Origin: Emergencia timonensis
GTDB taxonomy: Bacteria > Bacillota > Clostridia > Peptostreptococcales > Anaerovoracaceae
Assembly: GCF_900086585.1 (NCBI RefSeq)
Contig: NZ_FLKM01000008.1
Location: 992,001 to 1,056,000, forward strand
Direction of reading: 5' to 3'
Length of the DNA stretch: 64,000 nt
Shown here: piece by piece, positions 33,247 to 42,145 of the stretch
Layout: each line of letters opens with the position of its first letter
Position numbering within the stretch: the first letter of the stretch is position 1
Position numbers and translations under genes: made by a program
Notes under the pieces: model-generated
What the model saw: the letters and a program-made list of their open reading frames with translations, nothing else
Database searches by the model: none
Told to the model about the DNA's origin: nothing

Positions 33247-34626
33247 ATGCTGAGAAGATATGTGGAACAGATTTTAAATTTATATAATTATATCGATGGA
33301 ATTCTGGTGGTAGATGCCAAGGGAATCATCGAGTATTTTGTCACCTACAGGCCAGACGTCAATAATTTGAAAGAGAAGGACCTGATTGGCAGGCATGTTC
33401 TGGAGATTTATCCGAATCTGACGGAGGAAAGCAGCAGCCTGCTCAGGGTACTGAAAACAGGCAAGCCTATTTCCAATGAATATCAGGCCCTGTCTACGTA
33501 TAATGGGCAGAGTATTAATGCCATCAACACCACCATGCCTATCAAAGCCGGTGACAGAATCATCGGAGCTGTGGATGTCTCTCGGTATATGGACTCGGCC
33601 TATGAACGACAGGATATCACCCTTGAGCTGAAGGATAAATCCGAAGAGAAAGCGTTATATACAGTGGACGACATTATCACTTCGTCACAGCAGATGGAGC
33701 TGATTAAAGAGCGCATTTGTATGATTGCCGATACCGATTCCTCGGTATTGATCGTTGGTGCTACAGGTACAGGCAAAGAACTGGTGGCGCAATCCATTCA
33801 CACCAGCAGTTGCCGCAGAAAAAAACGCTTCGTATCACAGAATTGTGCGGCCATCCCGGCTAATCTGCTGGAAAGCATCCTCTTCGGCACGGTCAAAGGC
33901 AGTTATACCGGAGCGGAGAACAGGCCGGGCATCTTTGAAATTGCCAACGGCGGTACCATTTTTCTCGATGAAATCAATTCCATGGAGATCAGTGTCCAGG
34001 CAAAGATCCTCAAGGCGATCGAGGAAAAGAAAATCACTAGGATCGGAGGCGTAGCCCCAATCCCCATCGACGTGAAAATCGTCTCTGCCATCAACGAGAA
34101 CCCCATCGACTGTATGGAGGCCGGCAAGCTGAGAGAAGACTTGTTCTACCGTCTCAGTGTAGTGCAGCTGACCCTGCCTCTGCTGAAGGAACGACGCAAC
34201 GACTTGTTTTTTTTGGTCAACCATTTTATCGGAGAATACAACGAGAAAATGCACCGCAGCATTATCGGCATCGACGAGACGGTGGAAGAGATTTTCCGCA
34301 GCTACGATTGGCCGGGCAATGTCAGAGAGCTGAAAAACGTCATCGAAGGCGCTTTCAACGTCACCTCCTCTGGTTTTATTCAGAAAAAAGATCTGCCGGA
34401 ATATCTGCTCAATGCCATGGAACGGAGCCAGTGCGGCGCCATAAACGGACATTGTATCGACCTAGATCATCCTGCATTTTCTCTGAACAAAACTATGGAA
34501 GAGTTTGAAAAGGATTTGATTCGCCGTGCGCTGAGCGGAAGCAGGAACTTGTCGGCGGCCGCAAGGAAAATGAAAATTTCTAAACAGACTTTGAGCTACA
34601 AGATGAGTAAATATAATTTGGAGTAA
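33247..34626 (+). CDS. Sigma-54-dependent regulator, RocR-like (PAS-AAA-Fis)
   Basis: A 459-residue enhancer-binding protein. A PAS sensor domain (about 10-110) is followed by the AAA+ domain with Walker A GATGTGKE, the sigma-54-contact loop GSYTGA (GAFTGA in most, a known tolerated variant type), Walker B GGTIFLDE and the R-finger region REDLFYRL. A Fis-type HTH ends it (LSAAARKMKISKQTLSYKM). The layout equals RocR, which activates arginine catabolism. The next genes are arginine-deiminase-superfamily enzymes behind a sigma-54 promoter, so a similar role is likely. Start 33247 has ATAGGAG upstream; the frame open further upstream is only tandem repeat. Confidence 0.92.
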   Translation: MLRRYVEQILNLYNYIDGILVVDAKGIIEYFVTYRPDVNNLKEKDLIGRHVLEIYPNLTEESSSLLRVLKTGKPISNEYQALSTYNGQSINAINTTMPIKAGDRIIGAVDVSRYMDSAYERQDITLELKDKSEEKALYTVDDIITSSQQMELIKERICMIADTDSSVLIVGATGTGKELVAQSIHTSSCRRKKRFVSQNCAAIPANLLESILFGTVKGSYTGAENRPGIFEIANGGTIFLDEINSMEISVQAKILKAIEEKKITRIGGVAPIPIDVKIVSAINENPIDCMEAGKLREDLFYRLSVVQLTLPLLKERRNDLFFLVNHFIGEYNEKMHRSIIGIDETVEEIFRSYDWPGNVRELKNVIEGAFNVTSSGFIQKKDLPEYLLNAMERSQCGAINGHCIDLDHPAFSLNKTMEEFEKDLIRRALSGSRNLSAAARKMKISKQTLSYKMSKYNLE

Positions 34627-34647
34627 AATGACAAGTTTTTATGACAA

Positions 34648-34671
34648 AGGAGTAAAAATTTTTTGACTCCT
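34648..34671. promoter_or_regulatory. Inverted repeat, candidate enhancer site for the RocR-like protein
   Basis: AGGAGT (34648-34653) and ACTCCT (34666-34671) flank an A/T-rich centre that also pairs. The centre is about 85 bp upstream of the start predicted for the sigma-54 promoter, a typical enhancer distance. Confidence 0.5.
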
Positions 34672-34689
34672 AAAATGCGCAATGTATGA

Positions 34690-34715
34690 AACCGCTGAAA
34701 AAGCGGTTTTTCTTT
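34690..34715 (+). terminator. Terminator of the RocR-like gene
   Basis: An AAACCGCT/AGCGGTTT stem closes on a 5-nt loop and is followed by a run of T, immediately upstream of the sigma-54 promoter. Confidence 0.75.
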
Positions 34716-34716
34716 T

Positions 34717-34732
34717 TGGCACGACTTTTGCT
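34717..34732 (+). promoter_or_regulatory. Sigma-54 promoter of the amidinohydrolase operon
   Basis: TGGCACGACTTTTGCT fits the -24/-12 consensus TGGCACGNNNNTTGCW exactly. Transcription should start near 34743, giving a leader of about 28 nt before the ATG at 34771. Confidence 0.9.
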
Positions 34733-34770
34733 CTTTATAATGGCAGAGTAAAAGTTTGGAGGCGATAGAA

Positions 34771-35724
34771 ATGAATGAAGAAAAAAAGAAGCTGGACATC
34801 GACGCGATTCCGGGAGAACGGTGGTTTCCCAAGGAAACCACTTTTGAAGAGGATATGAATCAATATTGGGGAGACTGGGGCGTTTCGTCTGAGGTGGATA
34901 CGCTGAAAGCAGTTCTGCTGAGACGGCCGGGCAAGGAGGTAGAACACTTTGACGCTGCGGAATACCGCTTTGCAGACGTACCTGTAGATGTGGAGCTGAT
35001 GCGCAGGCAGCACGACGCTGTGGCACGGATCTACAAGGAGCACGGGGTAAAGGTATACTATGTGGAGGAACAGAGGGAGGACAGGCCCAACGCCGTATTC
35101 TGCCGGGATCTGATGTTCATGACACCGGAAGGCGCCATCATCACCAGACCGGGCATGGCAGCGAGAAGAGGCGAAGAACGGTATATCGCAAAGGCGCTGG
35201 CAGACCTGGGGGTGCCCATCGTAAGAACCATCAACGGCGACGGCATGTTTGAAGGCGCCAACGCCATGTGGGTAGACCGCAAAACGGTAGTCCTTTCCAC
35301 AGGCAGCCGATGCAACCGCAGTGGTTATGAACAGGTGGAGACCGAGCTGCGCCGCATGGGTGTTACAGAAGTCATTCACATGCAGCAGCCCTACAGCAAC
35401 ATTCACATCGACGGCCTGATGAATGCGGCCAGCAATGACGTGGTCATGGTTCACGCATCCCAGGTGCCTTATGACGTGTTAGATGTGCTGAAGAGGAAAG
35501 GTTATAAGGTTCTGGAAGCGCCGTCTACGACGGAGGTGAGAGAAACCTTCGGCTGTAACTTCGTGGCACTTTCGCCGGGGTTGGTTTTGATGCCGGAGGG
35601 GAATCCCCGCTGTCAGGCTCTTCTCGAAGAAAACGGCATCAAAGTGCTGACGGTAGACGTTTCGGAAATCATGAAAGGCAGAGGCGCGCTGCACTGCATC
35701 ACCGCATTTTTGAAGAGAGGTTAG
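34771..35724 (+). CDS. Arginine-deiminase-superfamily hydrolase, copy 1
   Basis: A 317-residue guanidino-group-modifying enzyme (ADI/DDAH/amidinotransferase fold). The catalytic set is visible: NAVFCRD with Asp113, His212 in NIHIDGLMN, and nucleophile Cys309 in GALHCIT near the C-terminus. Such enzymes convert arginine to citrulline plus ammonia or act on methylarginines and other guanidines; the sequence does not fix the substrate. GGAGG precedes 34771. It is the first gene behind a sigma-54 promoter and is followed 4 bp later by a paralogue, then an NhaC-type antiporter. Confidence 0.87.
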   Translation: MNEEKKKLDIDAIPGERWFPKETTFEEDMNQYWGDWGVSSEVDTLKAVLLRRPGKEVEHFDAAEYRFADVPVDVELMRRQHDAVARIYKEHGVKVYYVEEQREDRPNAVFCRDLMFMTPEGAIITRPGMAARRGEERYIAKALADLGVPIVRTINGDGMFEGANAMWVDRKTVVLSTGSRCNRSGYEQVETELRRMGVTEVIHMQQPYSNIHIDGLMNAASNDVVMVHASQVPYDVLDVLKRKGYKVLEAPSTTEVRETFGCNFVALSPGLVLMPEGNPRCQALLEENGIKVLTVDVSEIMKGRGALHCITAFLKRG

Positions 35725-35728
35725 AAGG

Positions 35729-36670
35729 ATGGAAAAAAGAAGAGACATTGACGCGATTCCAGGCGAAAAATGGTTTCCTAAGGAATCATCCATCATCGAC
35801 GATATGAAGGATCTCTGGGGAGACTGGGGCGTTTGCTCAGAAGTGGATACGCTGAAGGCGGTATTGATGCGCAGGCCGGGGAAAGAGATCGAACACTTTG
35901 ACTGGCAGGCAGCAAGGTTTAAGGAAGCGATCGATCCTGTGCGCTTTCGGGCACAGCACGATGCCTTGGCGGACATCTACCGTGCTCACGGCGTCAGGGT
36001 CCACTACATAGAGGAACAGCGGGAGGACAAACCCAACGCCCTATTCTGCAGAGACTTAGCTTTGATGACGCCGGAGGGAGCCATTGTGACCAGACCGGCT
36101 ATGGAGGCGCGCCGCGGAGAAGAACGTTATGCGGCAAAAGCGCTGGCTGACTTGGGGGTTCCCATCATCCGCACCATCTGCGGTGATGCCACCTTTGAAG
36201 GCGCCATGGTCATGTGGGTAGATCGCAGAACCGCAATTCTGGCCTCCGGGGTCAGAACCAACCGCAGCGGATATGAGATGGTCGAATACGAACTCCGCCG
36301 CATGGGTGTTACAGAAATCCTGCACATGCAGGTGCCTTACGGCCACGCCCACATCGACGGCAACCTCAACTTTGCCAGCCAAGATGTAGCTATGATACAC
36401 GCATCGCAGGTACCTTATGACGTGTGTGATGCCCTGAAGAAAAAGGGAATCAAGCTCCTTGAATGCCCGTCGCAGACAGAGGCGAAACAGTCCTTTGCCA
36501 TCAACTTCGTGGCACTGGCACCGGGTAGGATCGTCATGCCGGCAGGAAATCCGCGCAGCCAGGAACTGCTCGAACAGAATGGAATAGAGGTTATACCGGT
36601 AGAATTTGATGAAGTGATGAAAGGGTTCGGTGCCATTCACTGCTGCACCGCATTCCTGAAGAGAGGATAA
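35729..36670 (+). CDS. Arginine-deiminase-superfamily hydrolase, copy 2
   Basis: A 313-residue paralogue of the preceding protein, sharing the N-terminal DIDAIPGE.WFPKE block, WGDWGV.SEVDTLKAVL and the catalytic elements NALFCRD, HAHIDGNLN and GAIHCCT. All three catalytic positions are kept, so it should be active rather than a decayed copy. The strip between the active-site elements differs (for example GVRTNRSGYEMVE versus GSRCNRSGYEQVE), which could mean different substrates or a mixed oligomer. It is coupled to copy 1 by a 4-bp gap. Confidence 0.87.
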   Translation: MEKRRDIDAIPGEKWFPKESSIIDDMKDLWGDWGVCSEVDTLKAVLMRRPGKEIEHFDWQAARFKEAIDPVRFRAQHDALADIYRAHGVRVHYIEEQREDKPNALFCRDLALMTPEGAIVTRPAMEARRGEERYAAKALADLGVPIIRTICGDATFEGAMVMWVDRRTAILASGVRTNRSGYEMVEYELRRMGVTEILHMQVPYGHAHIDGNLNFASQDVAMIHASQVPYDVCDALKKKGIKLLECPSQTEAKQSFAINFVALAPGRIVMPAGNPRSQELLEQNGIEVIPVEFDEVMKGFGAIHCCTAFLKRG

Positions 36671-36680
36671 GGTGGAAACT

Positions 36681-38207
36681 ATGGATTTTGGTATATTATC
36701 AATACTGCCTCCATTACTTGCAATTGTACTTGCATTTATTACAAAGAACGTTTTGTTATCACTGATTGCGGCGGTATTTGTCGGAGCGACTATGATCGCC
36801 GGTAATCCCATTGTGGGATTTGTAGATATCTTCGGCAATTATATGATTCCCAAGATTGCTGACCCGTGGAATGCAGGTGTCATCGCCATGACCTTATTTG
36901 TGGGCTGCTTCTCCGTCATGCTGGAACGAGGCGGCGGCGCATGGGCGTTTGGTCAGGCAGTCAAAGATAAGATCACGACGAGAAAGCAGGGACAGATTGC
37001 AGGCTGGATTGGAGGATTGATGATTTTCTTCAGCGACTCCTCTAACTCCGTTATCGTAGGACCGATTTTGCGGGCCGTTACAGACAGGCTGAAAATCTCC
37101 AGGGAGAAGCTGGCTTACATCTGCGACTCGACGGCATCGTCGGTACCCCTGCTTCTGCCTATCACTGGCTGGGGCGCGCTGGTTATGGGAATTTACAAGG
37201 AAAGTCTGCCTGCTGGTACAAACCTGGTTGACGTGTTTGTCAAATCCGTTCCTTTTAATCTGTACACCATTACCATTATTTTGATGGTGCTGGTCGTTGC
37301 GGTGACAGGCTGGGATTTCGGACCGATGAGAAAGGCTGAAATCAGAGCGAGAAAGCTTGGCAAGCTGACTGCCGATGATGCCCATATTAAAAAATCGGAA
37401 ACATTTCAATTGAAAGAAGGAGCACATCCTACAGCCTGGGGTTTGATTGTTCCTCTGATCGTCCTGATTGGCAGTCTCTTTGCCACTATGTACTATACTG
37501 GACCGAAGGGTGAGGGCTTTATGAACACCATCACCAACAGCGATACGATGCTCAGTCTGACGGTAGCTTTTTTCTCTGCAGCACTGGTAGGCGTATTGAT
37601 TGCCATGAAGAATAAAGTCCTCACCTTTAAAGAGGGGTATCAGGTATTCATTGACGGATTTCAACAGATGATTGAAGCGATCTTGATTCTGATCTTTGCA
37701 TGGTGCATCGGGGGCGTGACTTCTGACGTAGGAGCAGCGGACTACATTGTAGAGGCGACAAGAGGCTTTATGACACCGGGCATCATGTTCATATCCTTGT
37801 TTATAACAGCATGTATCACATCTTTTGCAACGGGTTCCAGTTGGGGTTCTTTCGCCATTTTCCTGCCAATTGCCATTCCGCTGGCACTGGCCAATGACGT
37901 TTCTATTTACCCGGCAATTGGAGCCAGCTTGGCAGGCAGCTTGTTCGGCGATCATTGTTCACCGATCAGTGATTCGACGATTTTGGCATCCCTGGGAGCA
38001 TCCTGTGATCATCTCGCCCATGTGAGAACGCAGTTGCCGTATGCGGTGTTAGCGGCTTTAGCTTCGATTGCTGGATTTGTCACAGCGGCAATCACTATGA
38101 ACGGCTTTATATCGCTGGCGGTAAGCATCGTCTGCATGGTGCTGTTCCTTTACATCATGAACCGTGTGGACAAAGGGAGACATCCGGAAAGCGAGACGAC
38201 AGAATAG
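36681..38207 (+). CDS. NhaC-family Na+/H+ antiporter-type transporter
   Basis: A 508-residue protein with 11-12 transmembrane helices matching the NhaC family. Characteristic segments are FFSDSSNSVIVGPILRAVTDRLK, ending a helix hairpin, and FATGSSWGSFAIFLPIAIPLA with GDHCSPISDSTILASLGASCDHLAHV. Many clostridial NhaC relatives sit beside amino-acid catabolic genes and may exchange amino acids or amines rather than protons. Here it closes the amidinohydrolase operon and could carry the guanidino substrate in or the product out. ATG at 36681 follows AAGGTGG; the GTG at 36672 is upstream of that site. Confidence 0.85.
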   Translation: MDFGILSILPPLLAIVLAFITKNVLLSLIAAVFVGATMIAGNPIVGFVDIFGNYMIPKIADPWNAGVIAMTLFVGCFSVMLERGGGAWAFGQAVKDKITTRKQGQIAGWIGGLMIFFSDSSNSVIVGPILRAVTDRLKISREKLAYICDSTASSVPLLLPITGWGALVMGIYKESLPAGTNLVDVFVKSVPFNLYTITIILMVLVVAVTGWDFGPMRKAEIRARKLGKLTADDAHIKKSETFQLKEGAHPTAWGLIVPLIVLIGSLFATMYYTGPKGEGFMNTITNSDTMLSLTVAFFSAALVGVLIAMKNKVLTFKEGYQVFIDGFQQMIEAILILIFAWCIGGVTSDVGAADYIVEATRGFMTPGIMFISLFITACITSFATGSSWGSFAIFLPIAIPLALANDVSIYPAIGASLAGSLFGDHCSPISDSTILASLGASCDHLAHVRTQLPYAVLAALASIAGFVTAAITMNGFISLAVSIVCMVLFLYIMNRVDKGRHPESETTE

Positions 38208-38216
38208 CGATTATTC

Positions 38217-38245
38217 TTGCAATGGACATCTGGAAATGGTATCAT
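38217..38245 (+). promoter_or_regulatory. Promoter ahead of the TPP riboswitch
   Basis: TTGCAA (38217-38222), a 17-nt spacer, and TGGTATCAT, an extended -10, with TATCAT at 38240-38245. Confidence 0.6.
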
Positions 38246-38261
38246 TTCTATATAACTTAAA

Positions 38262-38348
38262 AAGGGAGCTCATAGTAATGGGCTGAGAGGAGGCTGATAC
38301 TGCCTCGACCTGCAACCTGATTTGGATAATGCCAACGTAGGGAAATAT
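38262..38348 (+). ncRNA. TPP riboswitch (THI element)
   Basis: The conserved THI-box parts are present in order: GGGAGCTCATAGTAATGGG, CTGAGAGGAGGCTGATACTG, then CGACCTGCAACCTGATTTGG and GCCAACGTAGGGAA. It binds thiamine diphosphate and is followed by a terminator, so it should shut off thiC when thiamine is plentiful. Confidence 0.93.
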
Positions 38349-38360
38349 TTGCGGAACAGA

Positions 38361-38397
38361 AACTGTCAATGAACCTATGCGGCGATTGGCAGTTTTT
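38361..38397 (+). terminator. Riboswitch-controlled terminator
   Basis: AACTGTCAAT (38361-38370) pairs with ATTGGCAGTT (38385-38394, one G-U), followed by TTTTTT. It stands between the TPP riboswitch and thiC. Confidence 0.85.
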
Positions 38398-38498
38398 TGC
38401 GTGTAAGCGTGTTTGGACGTGAGGATTCCCCGCGCAGATACTAAGACTTACAGCAGACTGCGGCATTTGACAAAGAACACTGAAAAGGAGAAATGAAA

Positions 38499-39803
38499 AT
38501 GAGACAGTATGCAACACAGATGGAAGCGGCCCGCAGAGGCATTGTTACGCCGGAGCTTAGGATAGTGGCAGAAAAGGAGCGGATGAGTGCAGAGGAACTG
38601 CTGCCTCTGGTCGCCTCAGGTCAGGTAGCAATCTGCGCCAATCGGCTTCACGAATGCATCAATCCAGAGGGTGTCGGTTCTATGCTGCAGACTAAGATTA
38701 ACGTCAATCTGGGCGTATCACGGGACTGCAAGGATATGGACGTGGAACTGTCAAAGGTCATGGCGGCAGTGGATATGGGTGCCCACGCCATCATGGATCT
38801 TTCCTCCCACGGAGATACCATTCCTTTCCGCCGCAAGCTAACTTCGCAGTGTCCTGCCATAATCGGCACCGTTCCGGTTTACGATTCGGTCATTCACTAT
38901 CAGAGAGACCTTGATACTTTGACTGCAAAGGACTTTATTGATGTAATCAGGCTTCATGCAGAGGATGGCGTCGATTTCGTCACGCTGCACTGCGGCATTA
39001 CCCGCAAGACGATTGAACAGATCAAGACGCACAAGCGGAAGATGAACATCGTTTCACGCGGAGGTTCGCTGGTCTTCGCCTGGATGACCATGACAGGAAA
39101 GGAGAATCCCTTTTACGAATACTTCGATGAAATTCTCGATATCTGCCGTGAATACGATGTAACCATATCTTTAGGGGATGCGTGCCGTCCCGGCTGCCTG
39201 GCCGACGGCAGCGATGTCTGCCAGATCGAGGAACTGGTGCGCCTGGGTGAATTGACGAAGCGAGCCTGGGAAAAGGATGTCCAGGTCATGGTCGAGGGGC
39301 CGGGACACATGCCTATGGACCAAATTGCTGCTAACATGAAATTGCAGCAGACGATCTGCAGCGGCGCGCCCTTTTATGTGCTGGGGCCGATTGTCACTGA
39401 TATCGCTCCCGGTTATGACCACATTACGGCGGCTATCGGCGGAGCCATTGCTGCGGCAGCAGGCGCAGCCTTTCTCTGCTATGTGACGCCGGCAGAACAC
39501 TTGGCGCTGCCAAATGTGGAGGACGTGAAGCAGGGCATTATGGCCGCAAAGATCGCCGCCCATGCAGGGGACATCGCCAAAGGGGTCCGCGGCGCACGAG
39601 AGATGGACGACCGCATGGCAGACGCCCGCAGAGAGCTGGACTGGGAAGCGCAGTGGGCGTGCGCCATGGACCCTGAGACGGCAAAGCGAATCCGTCAGGA
39701 GCGCAAGCCGGAACACGACGATACCTGCTCCATGTGCGGCAAGTTCTGCGCTGTGCGCAGCATGAACAAAGCTTTGGCAGGAGAGCATATCGACATACTG
39801 TAG
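38499..39803 (+). CDS. thiC: Phosphomethylpyrimidine synthase ThiC (short clostridial type)
   Basis: A 434-residue radical-SAM enzyme that rearranges aminoimidazole ribotide into the thiamine pyrimidine. Diagnostic stretches are VTLHCGITRKTIEQIK, SRGGSLVFAWM, SLGDACRPGCLADG, GPGHMPMDQIAANM and the C-terminal cluster site CSMCGKFC. It lacks the N-terminal extension of proteobacterial ThiC. ATG at 38499 has AAAAGGAG 8 nt upstream; the ATG at 38493 is too close. It is under the TPP riboswitch at 38262. No other thi gene is adjacent. Confidence 0.96.
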   Translation: MRQYATQMEAARRGIVTPELRIVAEKERMSAEELLPLVASGQVAICANRLHECINPEGVGSMLQTKINVNLGVSRDCKDMDVELSKVMAAVDMGAHAIMDLSSHGDTIPFRRKLTSQCPAIIGTVPVYDSVIHYQRDLDTLTAKDFIDVIRLHAEDGVDFVTLHCGITRKTIEQIKTHKRKMNIVSRGGSLVFAWMTMTGKENPFYEYFDEILDICREYDVTISLGDACRPGCLADGSDVCQIEELVRLGELTKRAWEKDVQVMVEGPGHMPMDQIAANMKLQQTICSGAPFYVLGPIVTDIAPGYDHITAAIGGAIAAAAGAAFLCYVTPAEHLALPNVEDVKQGIMAAKIAAHAGDIAKGVRGAREMDDRMADARRELDWEAQWACAMDPETAKRIRQERKPEHDDTCSMCGKFCAVRSMNKALAGEHIDIL

Positions 39804-39870
39804 ACACTGCTGCTGACGATGAGGAACCTGACTGCTGGCCAGTTACTGGGTTCGTTCAAGCGGACCATTG

Positions 39871-39912
39871 ACGGAGGGAAATTGATTCGCTGCGATTTCC
39901 GCTCCGTTTTTT
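39871..39912 (+). terminator. Terminator after thiC
   Basis: ACGGAGGGAAAT (39871-39882) pairs with ATTTCCGCTCCGT (39895-39907) with one bulge, followed by six T. Confidence 0.85.
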
Positions 39913-40012
39913 GTGCCTTGATTTTACGTATGCGTAAAGTATGGCACTCCCCACCATGGCATCAGCCGCAGACGGCTGTATACGGAGAAACTACCATAAA
40001 ATGTAAAAATGA

Positions 40013-40041
40013 TTGACAAATAACTGTTAAAAATGTAAAAT
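40013..40041 (+). promoter_or_regulatory. Promoter of the AAA/PD-(D/E)XK gene
   Basis: TTGACA at 40013-40018, a 17-nt spacer, TAAAAT at 40036-40041. The leader to the ATG at 40249 is about 200 nt and contains a five-codon frame (ATGAGACCGCAGGGGTAA at 40064-40081). That frame has AGGAGAAGG upstream and may be a leader peptide. Nothing else is recognised in 39913-40248. Confidence 0.75.
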
Positions 40042-40248
40042 AAATACATACAGGAGAAGGCGGAATGAGACCGCAGGGGTAATCGCTGCTTTGGGAACAA
40101 AAGCTGGTTTTATTCCGAATCACGTTGTGCTTGCATCGAAAAAAGGGTAGAATAAAGAAACAGCATAGCGTAGCAAAGCATTGCATTGCCTTTTCGTACC
40201 AGCCTGCGCCGTGGCAGGACCTATGCTATAAAAATCAGGAGGAAAACG

Positions 40249-42129
40249 ATGAAGAAGATGATGAGCTGTCAGGAGGCAGCCTGGCGTTGGGGGATTTCTG
40301 ACCGACGGGTATCCAAACTCTGTGCAGAGGGACGTATTCCGGGTGCATACAAAGAAGACCGCAGATGGCTGCTGCCGGAGGACGCACAAAGACCTTCTGA
40401 TTTACGTATCAAGGATTCTTTCTGCCTAAGAAAGCCGACTTTGGCTTACAGAGCCAAACGGCCGCTGCCCATCGGTGTATCAGATTATTGTAGAGCCACG
40501 ATGAATTATTACTACATCGATAAGACCCTGATGATTAAGAATGTGCTCGATGAACTGCCTGCAATATCCTTGTTTACCCGGCCGCGCCGCTTTGGCAAAA
40601 CCCTGAATATGGATATGCTTCGCGTGTTTTTTGAAAACACAGGGGAAGACACCTCCGTCTACTTCAGGGACAAGAAAATCTGGCGGTGTGGAGAGAAATA
40701 CAGACGCCATCAGGGCAGATACCCAGTGATTTTTTTTACCTTTAAAGATATCAAGTTTGCCACCTGGAAGGAATGCCTCGAGATCATCGGATTGCTCTTT
40801 CAAAGAGAGTTCGGCAGACATATGGAACTTCTTGAGAGCGACCGCTGCAGTGACTTTGAAAAGGCGTATTTCCGAAAGATTCTTGCCCTAGAAGCAGGCA
40901 GCGCAGAACTGACCCAGGCGTTGTCCCGGCTCTCTAAGATGCTGGACGATCACTACGGCGTCGCACCGATTTTAATCATAGACGAATACGATACGCCTGT
41001 ACAGCAGGGTCATGTGAGGGGGTATTACGATCAGGTAGTGACCTTTATGCGAAACTTCTTCTCAGATGGCCTCAAGGATAACACGCATCTCTCTTACGGC
41101 TTCCTGACTGGTATATTGCGCGTGGCAAAGGAGAGCATCTTCAGCGGCCTCAATAATCTCAACGTGAATTCCATCCTCGAGGAACGATACGGCGAATATT
41201 TCGGTTTTACGCCGGATGAAGTCAGAGAGATGTGCAGATATTATGGCGTGCTGGAGAAATATGCAGAAGTCTGTGAGTGGTACGACGGCTATCGCTTTGG
41301 GAACAGCGAGATCTTCAATCCATGGTCTGTGATCAATTACTTTAATCGAAAATGTGAGCCGCAGGCGTTCTGGCTTTCCACCAGCAGTAATGATATCATC
41401 GGAGAGGTATTGGAGGCTGCTACGCCGGAAATACGTGCTAAATTGGCGGAACTGATGCTGGACGGGACGGTTTTGACCACGGTAGACATCGGTGTCATCT
41501 ATCCGCAGATGAAAAAGAATCCGGCTTCGGTCTACAGCTTTCTGCTGATGACAGGATATCTGAAAATCGTAAAAAAGGAGCAGCAGTACAACGGCGCATA
41601 TATATACCGTGTTGCGCTTCCCAACAAAGAAATCAAGCTTGCATATAACACAGAGATTCTCGCTGTGATGGAGGAGATTGTCTCATACGGTGTAGTCTCT
41701 GCCATACAGGAGGCCCTGTATATGGGGAATGGCAGTCTGCTTCAAGAAGAACTATCGCAGCTTTTGATGCGGACTGTGAGCTTTTACGATACGGCATCAG
41801 AGAGCTTTTATCACGGTCTGCTCTTGGGATTGTGCGCAGTGCTTGCAGGATACTATTTTATCAGTTCCAACAGGGAATCCGGGATTGGCCGTTATGATAT
41901 CCAGTTGATGCCGCGGAAAAAAGGTATGCCGGGCATTCTCATAGAACTGAAAATCGCTCCGCAGGGCAGCAGTGAAGAACAGCTTCAAAAATTGGCCGAC
42001 AAAGCTCTCCGTCAAATAAAAAGCTGCAGCTATGAAACGGAGCTGCAGCGGCAGGGTGTCGATAAAATTATTAGATACGGCGCGGCTTTTTGCGGAAAAC
42101 AGGTGCAAGTAAAGGTAGAAGAATCTTAG
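40249..42129 (+). CDS. AAA-ATPase-like protein with PD-(D/E)XK nuclease-like C-terminus and N-terminal HTH
   Basis: A 626-residue protein of the AAA-ATPase-like/PDDEXK_9 group common in gut Clostridia and Bacteroides. Residues about 1-50 form an added HTH of the excisionase/MerR type (SCQEAAWRWGISDRRVSKLCAEGRIPGA in pieces). The ATPase part has the variant P-loop TRPRRFGKTLNM and Walker B PILIIDEYDTP. The C-terminus has a nuclease-like GRYDIQLM...GILIELKI strand pair with the D and ExK spacing. The biological role is unknown; abundance and copy number in related genomes suggest a selfish or defence-related family. Start 40249 follows CAGGAGG. It stands alone. Confidence 0.85.
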   Translation: MKKMMSCQEAAWRWGISDRRVSKLCAEGRIPGAYKEDRRWLLPEDAQRPSDLRIKDSFCLRKPTLAYRAKRPLPIGVSDYCRATMNYYYIDKTLMIKNVLDELPAISLFTRPRRFGKTLNMDMLRVFFENTGEDTSVYFRDKKIWRCGEKYRRHQGRYPVIFFTFKDIKFATWKECLEIIGLLFQREFGRHMELLESDRCSDFEKAYFRKILALEAGSAELTQALSRLSKMLDDHYGVAPILIIDEYDTPVQQGHVRGYYDQVVTFMRNFFSDGLKDNTHLSYGFLTGILRVAKESIFSGLNNLNVNSILEERYGEYFGFTPDEVREMCRYYGVLEKYAEVCEWYDGYRFGNSEIFNPWSVINYFNRKCEPQAFWLSTSSNDIIGEVLEAATPEIRAKLAELMLDGTVLTTVDIGVIYPQMKKNPASVYSFLLMTGYLKIVKKEQQYNGAYIYRVALPNKEIKLAYNTEILAVMEEIVSYGVVSAIQEALYMGNGSLLQEELSQLLMRTVSFYDTASESFYHGLLLGLCAVLAGYYFISSNRESGIGRYDIQLMPRKKGMPGILIELKIAPQGSSEEQLQKLADKALRQIKSCSYETELQRQGVDKIIRYGAAFCGKQVQVKVEES

Positions 42130-42145
42130 GGCGAAAGTTGCTCTG

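Noticed and set aside
40212..40227. TGGCAGGACCTATGCT as a sigma-54 promoter
   Set aside because: Deviates at two positions and would start transcription inside the ribosome site of the gene at 40249; a consensus sigma-70 promoter lies at 40013.
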